From NCBI GenBank assembly GCA_916048095.2, contig OU696592.1, positions 2,252,626-2,316,625 on the forward strand: DNA of 64,000 nt. Direction: 5' to 3'. The DNA comes from Sacculina carcini. Taxonomy: Eukaryota > Arthropoda > Thecostraca > Sacculinidae. Positions 1 to 10,134 of this stretch are shown here, piece by piece. The stretch's first letter is position 1, and each line of letters opens with the position of its first letter. A program made the position numbers and the translations under genes. Below the pieces are notes generated by a model. The model was given only the letters and a program-made list of their open reading frames with translations, had not been told where the DNA came from and ran no database searches.

Positions 1-183
1 TCCTTCTATAAGTGAAAGTTTCGTTGTGCTTCTACTATTGCACTTTCTTATGAGTTTGTTTAGTTCAGTTTTGAGAGAAGCAGTTGGATTTCTCGCGATT
101 TTCCTGAATTTGCTGTTATCATTTAGTATTTGGCGCAGCTTGTTGTGATATTGCTCGCTTCCTAAAATGACATATGATGAAGA
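1..183 (-). mobile_element. Inverted fragment of Penelope-like element fused to copy 1
   Basis: This stretch is the reverse complement of positions 714-896, part of the reverse transcriptase region of the same element. The match ends at 183 and is followed by about 8 nt of unexplained sequence (184-191). The forward copy resumes at 192, which corresponds to 2858 in copy 2. An inverted internal piece at the 5' edge of a truncated copy is a known outcome of target-primed reverse transcription (twin priming). The fragment runs off the window edge, so its full extent is unknown. Confidence 0.85.
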
Positions 184-2474
184 CTTGTTACCAAGAACAG
201 CTGGTACAACATGAGTATGAACTCAAAAGACTACAAGATGAGTGGACAAGGACTGCGCCTGATAATGAGACCAAAGCTCTCATCAACAGAGCCATTGAAA
301 GGTTATCACAAGACCATCTTTTCGCAGAGAGAAAACGGACGGGACATAAACTGTCAACACTATACGGTGGGTCAATTAAATTAGCAGATAAGGTTGATCA
401 ATACGTCAATTTAAGTACCAAAGTATTGACAGAAACACAAAAAGAGTTGTTGAATCTTGGATTCAACTGCCACTACATGTCCAAAGAGAAACAATTTAAC
501 AAACGCATTGAGCTTGAAATCCTGCTAGACGACATATACCATCATGAAAAAAGTGGCAAATTAGAAACATCACCAACATTACAGGCTGAGATTATAAGAG
601 AGGCCCAAATCCGAAGAGGTCACGCCAGAACATCAATCTTCACTGCGAATTTACAACAAGCAGCAAAGGAGTTGAGAGACGATTCAAGCATTGTAATTAG
701 GAAAGCCGATAAATCTTCATCATATGTCATTTTAGGAAGCGAGCAATATCACAACAAGCTGCGCCAAATACTAAATGATAACAGCAAATTCAGGAAAATC
801 GCGAGAAATCCAACTGCTTCTCTCAAAACTGAACTAAACAAACTCATAAGAAAGTGCAATAGTAGAAGCACAACGAAACTTTCACTTATAGAAGGAGACC
901 ATAAACTTGCATATATATACGGAAATGTCAAAACACACAAGCCAGATTATCCATTACGTCCTATCATTAGTCAAGTACCATCGTTGACGTATAAATTAGC
1001 GAAACAATTGAATGGCTTGATTTCGCCGCATATTCCATCAGCATTCAGTCTCAGATCATCAACTGAGCTAATAGACATTTTGAGAGCTGCAACACCATCT
1101 CGCCTTATGTGTTCTCTTGACGTGGAATCCTTATTCACGAATGTTCCGGTGGATGAGACGATTAATATCATTTGTGATTATATATATCATAAACATGCTG
1201 CAGTACTGGACATTCCTGAGCATCATCTTCGTAGGTTATTAAGTGCGTGTACCAAAGAATCACCGTTCCTCTCACCTGACGGTGACATGTACGTACAATG
1301 TGACGGAGTAGCTATGGGCTCACCCCTTGGAGTTACTTTTGCAAATTTTTACATGGGTCACCTAGAAGAAGAATGCTTTAAAAACCATCCGGACATGAAA
1401 CCATCTATATATGTACGGTATATAGATGACATTTTTGTAAACATGGAAGACGAAATGAACTTGCATGCAATCAAGGACTACTTTGAAAAAAACTCCTGTT
1501 TAAAATTTACCATCGAAAATGAAGCAAACAACAAACTCCCATTTCTGGACATACTGATTCAAAGAGACGTAACATCATTCATAACATCGGTGCAAGTGAA
1601 ATCCACAAATCTAGGTTTTTGCATGAATGCAAAGAGTGAATGCCCAGAGCAATACAAACGCAGTGTAATTAGCTCGTACATCAAGAGGGCGCTAACTCAC
1701 TGTTCAACATGGACTAATACAGACGCGGAAATCAATAGAGTCGGCAAATTATTGACTAATAATGGCTACACACAAAAAGACATCGATGACGTAATCAGAC
1801 AAAAACTACATGACTTCATGATTACGAATGAAAACAACCAAGACAGAGACCAAGATACACTCAAATTATATTACAGAAACACTATGAGCTCAAATTACAA
1901 ACAAGACGAGACTGCACTTCAGAAAATCATTAGGAAACACGTTACTCCATGTCAACCAGAAACAAAAATTAAACTAGTCATTTACTACAAAACTCGAAAA
2001 ACATACCAGTCGATTGTCAAGAATAGCTGCCTACCAAGGACCGAAGAGACGCAAAAAGTGAACGTCGTGTATTCACATAAATGCCAAACTGGAGACTGCA
2101 GTCTCCGTAATTCTGAATACATCGGCCACACAACAACAACTTTGCACAAGCGACTCACTGCTCACTTGCACGACGGCGCTATTTTTCGGCACTACGCGCA
2201 AGAGCATAAGATCAAACTCAACAGAACAATCCTCACTGACAATACATCCGTCATTTGCCAGGAGCATAACATCAGAAAGCTCAAAATGATAGAGGCAGTG
2301 TTGATTTGTACGCGGAAACCAACTATAAACGTCCAACAACAGCCTGACGTAATTCTTCCATCTATTAGACAGCAAAACAACATCAACAACCAACAGAGAA
2401 GCGCATCACAACATCCTGCACCTAGCCAGAATTTATCTACATCAAACGGCAGTGCAAATGTGCACTCGGCATGA
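174..2474 (+). CDS. Penelope-like element RT/GIY-YIG protein, 5'-truncated copy 1
   Basis: This is a 766-residue open frame with all conserved PLE reverse transcriptase blocks: KADKSSSY, KTHKPDYPLRPI, SLDVESLFTNVP, GVAMGSPLG, the catalytic YIDD and LPFLD. A C-terminal GIY-YIG endonuclease follows (VVYSHKC, EYIGH, then a Glu in MIEAV). Compared with copy 2 it lacks the N-terminal region. Its first few residues are encoded by junction filler and inverted DNA, so the ATG at 174 is probably incidental. It matches copy 2 at an offset of 2666 nt with one difference I noticed (Val in ITSVQ against Gly in ITSGQ). The product class copies its own RNA and nicks chromosomal DNA in the nucleus. Without the promoter-bearing 5' repeat this copy is probably not mobile, although it contains no stop or frameshift. 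Confidence 0.9.
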   Translation: MMKTCYQEQLVQHEYELKRLQDEWTRTAPDNETKALINRAIERLSQDHLFAERKRTGHKLSTLYGGSIKLADKVDQYVNLSTKVLTETQKELLNLGFNCHYMSKEKQFNKRIELEILLDDIYHHEKSGKLETSPTLQAEIIREAQIRRGHARTSIFTANLQQAAKELRDDSSIVIRKADKSSSYVILGSEQYHNKLRQILNDNSKFRKIARNPTASLKTELNKLIRKCNSRSTTKLSLIEGDHKLAYIYGNVKTHKPDYPLRPIISQVPSLTYKLAKQLNGLISPHIPSAFSLRSSTELIDILRAATPSRLMCSLDVESLFTNVPVDETINIICDYIYHKHAAVLDIPEHHLRRLLSACTKESPFLSPDGDMYVQCDGVAMGSPLGVTFANFYMGHLEEECFKNHPDMKPSIYVRYIDDIFVNMEDEMNLHAIKDYFEKNSCLKFTIENEANNKLPFLDILIQRDVTSFITSVQVKSTNLGFCMNAKSECPEQYKRSVISSYIKRALTHCSTWTNTDAEINRVGKLLTNNGYTQKDIDDVIRQKLHDFMITNENNQDRDQDTLKLYYRNTMSSNYKQDETALQKIIRKHVTPCQPETKIKLVIYYKTRKTYQSIVKNSCLPRTEETQKVNVVYSHKCQTGDCSLRNSEYIGHTTTTLHKRLTAHLHDGAIFRHYAQEHKIKLNRTILTDNTSVICQEHNIRKLKMIEAVLICTRKPTINVQQQPDVILPSIRQQNNINNQQRSASQHPAPSQNLSTSNGSANVHSA

Positions 2475-2746
2475 ATTTTATATACTTTTATATTGGAATT
2501 TTCTAGAGTATTTAACGTCTCATTCAAATTTGATTTTCAGTTTAGTGTATATTTATTTACGATTGTTATGTGTATATATATGCCCCTGAAGATGACATTA
2601 ATATATGTCGAAAGGTGCCTCGGGCAAAAATGAGTTTTTCGGTACTACTGGGAAAGCTCTCTGAGAACCAGAAGAAGCTGGTGAGACGTATAGAGAAATG
2701 TACATACAAAAGAAACAACACAGAAAATGCTGTAGAATTTAACAGA
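2475..2746 (+). repeat. PLE pseudo-LTR, upstream copy
   Basis: The sequence between the stop codon of copy 1 and the first codons of copy 2 is repeated at 5141-5412 after copy 2. It contains an AT-rich leader, a hammerhead-like motif (2582-2625) and the first part of the ORF. Direct repeats that overlap the start of the coding region are the pLTRs described for Penelope-like elements. They are thought to arise from tandem integration, not from retroviral-style LTR synthesis. Confidence 0.8.
2582..2625 (+). ncRNA. Hammerhead-type ribozyme motif, PLE copy 2 leader
   Basis: The order of parts matches a minimal type I hammerhead. Stem I strand GCCC is at 2582-2585, core CTGAAGA at 2586-2592, and stem II GACAT/ATGTC at 2594-2598 and 2605-2609 (one extra T at 2593). 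Core GAAA is at 2610-2613, a very short stem III (A-U, G-C, G-C, loop TG) at 2613-2620, and the cleavage-site C at 2621. Stem I strand GGGC is at 2622-2625. Minimal hammerheads with tiny stem III are established in PLE pLTRs. Predicted self-cleavage after 2621 would leave an RNA beginning 8 nt before the ATG at 2630. The bulged T next to stem II is the one imperfect point. Confidence 0.8.
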
Positions 2747-5140
2747 GCCTGCATTACAAATGGCCTACTTCCAAGATATACCCTTCGTCGAAAGGCTAAC
2801 AGCAGAAATTCTCCAGATGAGAGAGGTTTATACCTCAAAGAAGAACTAAGCAGAAAACAAGAACAGCTGGTACAACATGAGTATGAACTCAAAAGACTAC
2901 AAGATGAGTGGACAAGGACTGCGCCTGATAATGAGACCAAAGCTCTCATCAACAGAGCCATTGAAAGGTTATCACAAGACCATCTTTTCGCAGAGAGAAA
3001 ACGGACGGGACATAAACTGTCAACACTATACGGTGGGTCAATTAAATTAGCAGATAAGGTTGATCAATACGTCAATTTAAGTACCAAAGTATTGACAGAA
3101 ACACAAAAAGAGTTGTTGAATCTTGGATTCAACTGCCACTACATGTCCAAAGAGAAACAATTTAACAAACGCATTGAGCTTGAAATCCTGCTAGACGACA
3201 TATACCATCATGAAAAAAGTGGCAAATTAGAAACATCACCAACATTACAGGCTGAGATTATAAGAGAGGCCCAAATCCGAAGAGGTCACGCCAGAACATC
3301 AATCTTCACTGCGAATTTACAACAAGCAGCAAAGGAGTTGAGAGACGATTCAAGCATTGTAATTAGGAAAGCCGATAAATCTTCATCATATGTCATTTTA
3401 GGAAGCGAGCAATATCACAACAAGCTGCGCCAAATACTAAATGATAACAGCAAATTCAGGAAAATCGCGAGAAATCCAACTGCTTCTCTCAAAACTGAAC
3501 TAAACAAACTCATAAGAAAGTGCAATAGTAGAAGCACAACGAAACTTTCACTTATAGAAGGAGACCATAAACTTGCATATATATACGGAAATGTCAAAAC
3601 ACACAAGCCAGATTATCCATTACGTCCTATCATTAGTCAAGTACCATCGTTGACGTATAAATTAGCGAAACAATTGAATGGCTTGATTTCGCCGCATATT
3701 CCATCAGCATTCAGTCTCAGATCATCAACTGAGCTAATAGACATTTTGAGAGCTGCAACACCATCTCGCCTTATGTGTTCTCTTGACGTGGAATCCTTAT
3801 TCACGAATGTTCCGGTGGATGAGACGATTAATATCATTTGTGATTATATATATCATAAACATGCTGCAGTACTGGACATTCCTGAGCATCATCTTCGTAG
3901 GTTATTAAGTGCGTGTACCAAAGAATCACCGTTCCTCTCACCTGACGGTGACATGTACGTACAATGTGACGGAGTAGCTATGGGCTCACCCCTTGGAGTT
4001 ACTTTTGCAAATTTTTACATGGGTCACCTAGAAGAAGAATGCTTTAAAAACCATCCGGACATGAAACCATCTATATATGTACGGTATATAGATGACATTT
4101 TTGTAAACATGGAAGACGAAATGAACTTGCATGCAATCAAGGACTACTTTGAAAAAAACTCCTGTTTAAAATTTACCATCGAAAATGAAGCAAACAACAA
4201 ACTCCCATTTCTGGACATACTGATTCAAAGAGACGTAACATCATTCATAACATCGGGGCAAGTGAAATCCACAAATCTAGGTTTTTGCATGAATGCAAAG
4301 AGTGAATGCCCAGAGCAATACAAACGCAGTGTAATTAGCTCGTACATCAAGAGGGCGCTAACTCACTGTTCAACATGGACTAATACAGACGCGGAAATCA
4401 ATAGAGTCGGCAAATTATTGACTAATAATGGCTACACACAAAAAGACATCGATGACGTAATCAGACAAAAACTACATGACTTCATGATTACGAATGAAAA
4501 CAACCAAGACAGAGACCAAGATACACTCAAATTATATTACAGAAACACTATGAGCTCAAATTACAAACAAGACGAGACTGCACTTCAGAAAATCATTAGG
4601 AAACACGTTACTCCATGTCAACCAGAAACAAAAATTAAACTAGTCATTTACTACAAAACTCGAAAAACATACCAGTCGATTGTCAAGAATAGCTGCCTAC
4701 CAAGGACCGAAGAGACGCAAAAAGTGAACGTCGTGTATTCACATAAATGCCAAACTGGAGACTGCAGTCTCCGTAATTCTGAATACATCGGCCACACAAC
4801 AACAACTTTGCACAAGCGACTCACTGCTCACTTGCACGACGGCGCTATTTTTCGGCACTACGCGCAAGAGCATAAGATCAAACTCAACAGAACAATCCTC
4901 ACTGACAATACATCCGTCATTTGCCAGGAGCATAACATCAGAAAGCTCAAAATGATAGAGGCAGTGTTGATTTGTACGCGGAAACCAACTATAAACGTCC
5001 AACAACAGCCTGACGTAATTCTTCCATCTATTAGACAGCAAAACAACATCAACAACCAACAGAGAAGCGCATCACAACATCCTGCACCTAGCCAGAATTT
5101 ATCTACATCAAACGGCAGTGCAAATGTGCACTCGGCATGA
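2630..5140 (+). CDS. Penelope-like element RT/GIY-YIG protein, full-length copy 2
   Basis: I chose the start at MSFSVLLGK (836 residues). The frame is open upstream to 2570, but that part is encoded by the ribozyme motif. An N-terminal basic and coiled region (about 1-130) precedes the RT. RT landmarks are KADKS near 248, KTHKP near 323, SLDVESLFTNVP near 384, MGSPLG near 450, YIDD near 486 and LPFLD near 525. A linker with HKC-x4-C leads into GIY-YIG: VVY near 701, EYIGH near 718, catalytic-type Glu near 776, and PTIN near 785. This combination is diagnostic of EN-containing Penelope-like retroelements, and the length fits the family. No frame damage is visible, so this copy may encode an active protein. 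It lies between two identical pLTR segments. Confidence 0.93.
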   Translation: MSFSVLLGKLSENQKKLVRRIEKCTYKRNNTENAVEFNRACITNGLLPRYTLRRKANSRNSPDERGLYLKEELSRKQEQLVQHEYELKRLQDEWTRTAPDNETKALINRAIERLSQDHLFAERKRTGHKLSTLYGGSIKLADKVDQYVNLSTKVLTETQKELLNLGFNCHYMSKEKQFNKRIELEILLDDIYHHEKSGKLETSPTLQAEIIREAQIRRGHARTSIFTANLQQAAKELRDDSSIVIRKADKSSSYVILGSEQYHNKLRQILNDNSKFRKIARNPTASLKTELNKLIRKCNSRSTTKLSLIEGDHKLAYIYGNVKTHKPDYPLRPIISQVPSLTYKLAKQLNGLISPHIPSAFSLRSSTELIDILRAATPSRLMCSLDVESLFTNVPVDETINIICDYIYHKHAAVLDIPEHHLRRLLSACTKESPFLSPDGDMYVQCDGVAMGSPLGVTFANFYMGHLEEECFKNHPDMKPSIYVRYIDDIFVNMEDEMNLHAIKDYFEKNSCLKFTIENEANNKLPFLDILIQRDVTSFITSGQVKSTNLGFCMNAKSECPEQYKRSVISSYIKRALTHCSTWTNTDAEINRVGKLLTNNGYTQKDIDDVIRQKLHDFMITNENNQDRDQDTLKLYYRNTMSSNYKQDETALQKIIRKHVTPCQPETKIKLVIYYKTRKTYQSIVKNSCLPRTEETQKVNVVYSHKCQTGDCSLRNSEYIGHTTTTLHKRLTAHLHDGAIFRHYAQEHKIKLNRTILTDNTSVICQEHNIRKLKMIEAVLICTRKPTINVQQQPDVILPSIRQQNNINNQQRSASQHPAPSQNLSTSNGSANVHSA

Positions 5141-5247
5141 ATTTTATATACTTTTATATTGGAATTTTCTAGAGTATTTAACGTCTCATTCAAATTTGAT
5201 TTTCAGTTTAGTGTATATTTATTTACGATTGTTATGTGTATATATAT

Positions 5248-5291
5248 GCCCCTGAAGATGACATTAATATATGTCGAAAGGTGCCTCGGGC
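5248..5291 (+). ncRNA. Hammerhead-type ribozyme motif, PLE copy 3 leader
   Basis: This is identical to the motif at 2582-2625. Stem I GCCC is at 5248-5251, CTGAAGA at 5252-5258, stem II GACAT/ATGTC, GAAA at 5276-5279, the predicted cleavage C at 5287 and GGGC at 5288-5291. A transcript through copy 2 would carry both motifs, so self-cleavage could release a unit-length RNA of 2666 nt. Confidence 0.8.
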
Positions 5292-5295
5292 AAAA

Positions 5296-5413
5296 ATGAG
5301 TTTTTCGGTACTACTGGGAAAGCTCTCTGAGAACCAGAAGAAGCTGGTGAGACGTATAGAGAAATGTACATACAAAAGAAACAACACAGAAAATGCTGTA
5401 GAATTTAACAGAG

Positions 5414-5415
<2 letters not shown>
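5296..5415 (+). pseudogene. Penelope-like element ORF, copy 3, N-terminal stub
   Basis: The frame encodes the same first 40 residues as copy 2 (MSFSVLLGK to EFNRA), then runs into (TA)n. RT and endonuclease are absent. It is a relic produced when TA-flanked repeat DNA joined or entered the third copy. Confidence 0.85.

Positions 5416-5457
<42 letters not shown>
5416..5457. repeat. (TA)n microsatellite at PLE/composite-repeat junction
   Basis: About 42 nt of pure TA dinucleotide separate the PLE stub from the first CTAGCATT module start. Confidence 0.95.
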
Positions 5458-5458
<1 letters not shown>

Positions 5459-8204
5459 TAGCATTAAAACCCGCCCGTTGTGGGGAACAATTCATAAAAA
5501 ATATTGCAAATTAAAAATAAATAAGGCAAACTCATAAAAACCTTAATCAATTGAAAAGTCTAAATTTCATTATTTTTAATTTTATTTTGACAAAATACTT
5601 TCACTCAGCCCGCCTCATATTTAAACCCGGCCGACGTGCGGAATAATTCAGAACTCGAACACGATCCGTTCTGGATCTTGAAGTCAAATCCATTAGTTTT
5701 GTATATGAATTCATTCTACACGGTGAAATTGAACGTTTTATTGCTGCCCGCGGGACATTTTTATTTCATAAAAATGAGCCATCGCTTCGTTTGCGTTTGA
5801 AGCCCCTGGTCATTGAACCAGCGAACCATGAACCAGCGGAATTATGTCACCTCATATTCAAGCATACATACACAGACAGACAGATAATTTCTTCTTTATG
5901 TATATACTAGCATTTAAACCCGCCCGTTGTGCGGAGCAATTCATAACATGAAATTCATATTCAATTCATAAAAAAATATGGAAAAATAAAAATGAAATAG
6001 GGTAAACTCATAAAAATATTAATCAATTGAAAATTATAAGTTTAATTATTTTTATTTCGACAAAATATTTCCCCTCAGTCCGCCTTAGTCATTTTTAAAC
6101 CCGCCCGTCGTGCTGAATAATTCAGAACTCGAACACGATCCGTTCTGCATCTTGAAGTCAAATCCATTGGTTTTGTGTATGGATTAATTCTACAGGGTAA
6201 ATTGAAAGTTCTAATGTCTATAGTTGCTGCCCGCGGAGCATTTTTATTTATAAAAAAACTTTTTTCAAATGAACCATTTGAAAAGATGATCTAAAACACT
6301 TTTTAAACCCACCCGTCGTGCGGAACAATTCATACAATAAAATTCATATTTGAAGTCAAATCTATTGGTTTTGTGTATGGATTAATTCTACAGGGAAAAT
6401 TGAACGTTCTATTGTCTATAGTTGCTGCCCGCGGAACATTTTTATTTAAAAAAAATTACCTTTTTTAAATGAACCATTTGAAAAAATGATCTAAAACACT
6501 TTTTTAAACCCACCCGTCGTGCGGAACAATTCATACAATAAAATCCATATCAAATCCATAAAATATAATGAATACAAATTGAAAACCAAAAAATGTAACC
6601 TATAAATATCTTAACCAATAGAAAAGTCTAAATGTGAATATTTTTGTTCTTATTTTGACAAATATTATCCCTCAACCCGCCTGATATATAAATCTGCCCG
6701 TCGTGTGGTATAATTCAGAACACAAACACGAAACAAACAATGAAAGATGATGAAATCTTTTCATCAGAATGCCTCCAAACTATATTTATTACTTAACATC
6801 ATTCCCCAATATCATTTGCTTAAGTACTATTTCACTTTTACCGCTATAATATTTATTGTAAAAATTTATATATTTTCCGCTATCATTAAAACCCAATATA
6901 ACCTGAGTCAAACCTACCCAACCCAACCCAACCATCCAATCTTGACCGCTCTCAGCCTAGTCTGAGGTGATTTAACTTATTAGTTTGTGATCACAAAATA
7001 TACTGATGCGATCATAATTTGTAATCAGAAGACTGAGATTATCTACCCCAGGGGTCCCAAACACAAGGCCCACCAATACATTTCTCTCAACCCGCCAATA
7101 TAGTATCGGAACCAAACTATAAGACAGCTAAATTCACATTTGTTGCATAATGCGATATAATTATACACCATTATCATATTATCTCATGATTCCCGGTTAA
7201 TGCTTCCACTAATGCATCATATTCATACAGTTGTTATTTTTTGGATTACACCGATATTACAGCCCTTGATATTACAGCCGATATTATATTATGCAATCTA
7301 TATTCTGCTACGTATTATTCCTAATACATATATCATCAGATCGCAAAATATATTTAAAGGTTCACATCATTCTCCAAAATCATTTGCTTAAGAGCTATTC
7401 TGCTTTTATCGCTAGAATATTTACTGCTAGCAAAATATCATATACCTCGCTATCATTTAAACCCACTCTTTATAGATACATTTAATTCGCCCGTCGTGCG
7501 GAACAGTTTATAAAATATAATTAATATTGAATTCATAAAAAATTAGTGCAAATTGAAAAAGAAAAACAAACCCACAGGAAAGTTTTAGCTAATATAAAAG
7601 TCTAAATGTAAAATTTATGTTTCAATTTAGAAAACATGTTTTTCCACAACCCGCCTCATATTTAAAGCTGCCCGTCGTGCGGAATAATTCAGAACTTAAA
7701 CACGAAACAAACACAAAGAAAATTGATGAAAAACGACCAATAGAAAAGTCAAATTTGTAAATTCTTGTTTTAATTATTGACGATGTTTTTCCCTCAACAC
7801 TACTCAAATTCACACCCGTCCTTCGTGTGTAGTAATTCAGAGGTGTAACACTATCAAAACAATGAAACATCTCTATAATTCCAGATTAATGCTTCCTCAA
7901 AAACAGCATATGCATATACTTGGCATTGCATGATATTACAACCCGTATCCTTATGCAACTTAAGCGTATGCAACTTGAAATTAAACCAATTAAATTACAC
8001 AGTAAAATTCAGTAGCTTACTTTGTTCCAAGTAGCATTTTACCCGCCCGTCGTGCGGAACATTTGATGTGTAAATATTGAGGACAATAAAGACTTTCTAT
8101 TCAGTATAGTGTAGCATTAATTAAACTGTACGCAAAAAACCACACTATCCATGCTTGGAGATAATATGATGCATTCTTAATTGTGATTGGGCTTCAGTGA
8201 AATT

Positions 8205-10080
8205 TAATCGGTGTATATTCCTGTGTAATCGCAAGTGCGCATAATAGCTGTCAAATTGGCAATATGTCTTTTTGACTTTACACCGCCGTAACTTCCTTCA
8301 GATACCCTTTGGAAAATTAAAAATTATACCGTATTGTAGAAAACAAGATTTCTAGCACGATGGTATAATTTATTTTTATGTATAACAAATTATTACTGAG
8401 AAATAGTAGAAAAATGAATTAATTTTAGTCGCCCGGTGTTCAAGTGTAATTTTGGATGTATTTGAGAATTTTGCCAATTTTACACGTTTTTTGTATCATT
8501 TGTGGGTATAAATTATAGCTTATCTTGTAGAACACAAAATTATCTACACAGTAGTATATTCCTGTGTAATCGCAAGTGCGCATAATAGCTGTCAAATTGG
8601 CAATATGTCCTTTTGACTTTACACCGCCGTAACTTCCTTCAGATACACTTTGGAAAATTACAAATTATACCGTATTGTAGAAAACAACATTGCTAGCACG
8701 ATGGTATAATTTATTTTTATGTATAACAACTAGTTACTGAAAAATAGTAGAAAAATGAATTAATTTTAGTCACCTGGTGTTCAAGTGTAATTTGTGATGT
8801 ATTTGAGAATTTTGCCAATTTTACACGTTTTTTGTATCATTTGTGGGTATAAATTATAGCTTATCTTGTAGAACACAAAATTCTCTACACAGTAGTATAT
8901 TCCTATGTAATGGCAAGTGCGTAAATTGTTATTGGACTTCAGTGAAATTAAATCAGTGTATATTCATGTGTAATCGCAAGTGCGCATAATAGCTGTCAAA
9001 TTGGCAATATGTCCATTTAGCTTTACACCGCCGTAACTTCCTTTAAGTACACTTTGGAAAAAAAAAATTATACCGTATTGTAGAAAACAAAATTTCTGGC
9101 ACGATGGTATAATTTATTTTTATGTGTAACGAATAGTTATTGAGAAATAGTAGAAAAATGAATTAGTTTTAGTGGCCCGGTTTTCAAGTGTAATATATTT
9201 ATAAATTCTTGTTTCAATTATTGACGAAGTTTTTTCCCTCAACACTGCTCAAATTCATGTGTGACAAATATTTCCTGAGAAATAGGTAGAAAAATGAATT
9301 AATTTTAGTCACCCGGTGTTCAAGTGTAATTTTGGACGAATTTGAGAATTTTGCCAAATTTACACGTTTTTTGTATCATTTGTGGGCATAAATTATAACT
9401 TTTCTTGTAGAACCCAAAATTTTCTACACAATAGTTTAATTTTTTTAGCTGTACCATTGCTGGTTTATGAGAAATAGATAGCGGAATATTGACCAAAATA
9501 TTCGCGTTTTTCAGTGCTAATTTTGCCTTTTTGACTTTGTCATTTTGACTTCACACCGCCGTAAGTTTTTTTAATACCTTTTGGAAAATTAAAAATTATA
9601 CCGTGCTGTAGAAAACAAAATTCCCAGCATGATGGTAATATTTATTTAGATGTGTCATAGTTAGTTGCTGAGAAATAGAGAAAAAAGTACAGAAAATCGG
9701 ACGCGTCGAGCTTAAATATAATTTTGAATGTAGACTGAAATTTTGTCATTTTTACATATTTTATATTTAATTTTTGGATATGAATTATAGCCTACCGAGT
9801 AGAACCGAATATTCTCTACACAGTGGTATAATCTGTTTGGCTGTACCATTTCTGGTTTATGAGGAGTAGATGCAGGAATATTGACCAAAATTTTCGCATT
9901 TTTCAGGGTTCATTTTGTCTTTTGACCGCGATAACTTTTTTTGGTTTTATTTTTAAAATTTAAAATTTACTCTATCGTGTAGACAAGAAAATTTACAACG
10001 TAATGGTATAAATTGTTGGCGGGTACACTAAGTGGTTACCGAGTGCCACCGAGTGCTGAAAATGGACCAAGGAGGGTGGG
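8205..10080. repeat. Irregular minisatellite block within unit A
   Basis: Recurring sub-blocks include CACCGCCGTAAC at about 8281, 8622 and 9026, with CACCGCCGTAAG at about 9554. Each is followed by a GGAAAATTA..ATTATACCGT stretch, an ACGATGGTATAATT stretch and a GTGGGTATAAATTATA stretch. Spacing runs from about 340 to 530 bp, so copies differ by internal losses. Equivalent blocks sit in every long module of both arrays, for example 12892-14760, 17579-19310, 22410-23730, 35695-37020, 40275-41600, 45050-46780 and 47930-49118. Confidence 0.75.
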
Positions 10081-10082
10081 AC

Positions 10083-10109
10083 AGACAAACAGACAGACAG
10101 ACAGACAGA
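10083..10109. repeat. (GACA)n microsatellite at the end of unit A
   Basis: This is a short GACA tract with one AAAC interruption, immediately before GAGGATCTCTTTTA and TA-rich DNA. The same position in other units carries GACA, CA or CACACAGA repeats. Confidence 0.85.
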
Positions 10110-10134
10110 GGATCTCTTTTATATATATAGATAT

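Larger units (their letters stand above)
5141..5415 (+). repeat. PLE pseudo-LTR, downstream copy (truncated)
   Basis: This repeats 2475-2746, again containing the hammerhead motif and the first codons of the ORF. Its 3' limit is a (TA)n tract starting at 5416, where the composite tandem repeat begins, so copy 3 is cut off after about 40 codons. Confidence 0.82.
5460..10134. repeat. Composite tandem repeat, array 1 unit A (about 4.68 kb)
   Basis: The unit starts AGCATTAAAACCCGCCCG. Its first 2.6 kb contain many copies of a CCCGTCGTGCGG-type core spaced irregularly by about 100-300 bp, usually followed by AACAATTCAT or AATAATTCAG. A short internal module end (ACAGACAGACAGATAATTTC) lies near 5870. 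The last 2 kb are an irregular minisatellite with repeated ACACCGCCGTAAC and GGTATAATTTATTT blocks. The unit ends with (GACA)n, GAGGATCTCTTTTA and a TA tract. Short frames here are AT-rich noise repeated with the unit, and I see no coding signal. Confidence 0.85.

Noticed and set aside
2570..2629. Upstream in-frame ATG as PLE start (adds 20 residues)
   Set aside because: The extra codons coincide with the hammerhead motif and TA-rich leader; the ATG at 2630 directly follows the predicted ribozyme and gives the more typical start.
6925..6945. Telomere-like run ACCCAACCCAACCC
   Set aside because: Only three units, repeated as part of every composite module; no extended telomeric tract.
6747..7870. 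Short open frames (60-100 codons) repeated in each composite unit
   Set aside because: They recur only because the DNA unit recurs, are AT-driven in composition, match no domain and are destroyed by small changes in other units (for example the 72-codon frame is lost in unit B).
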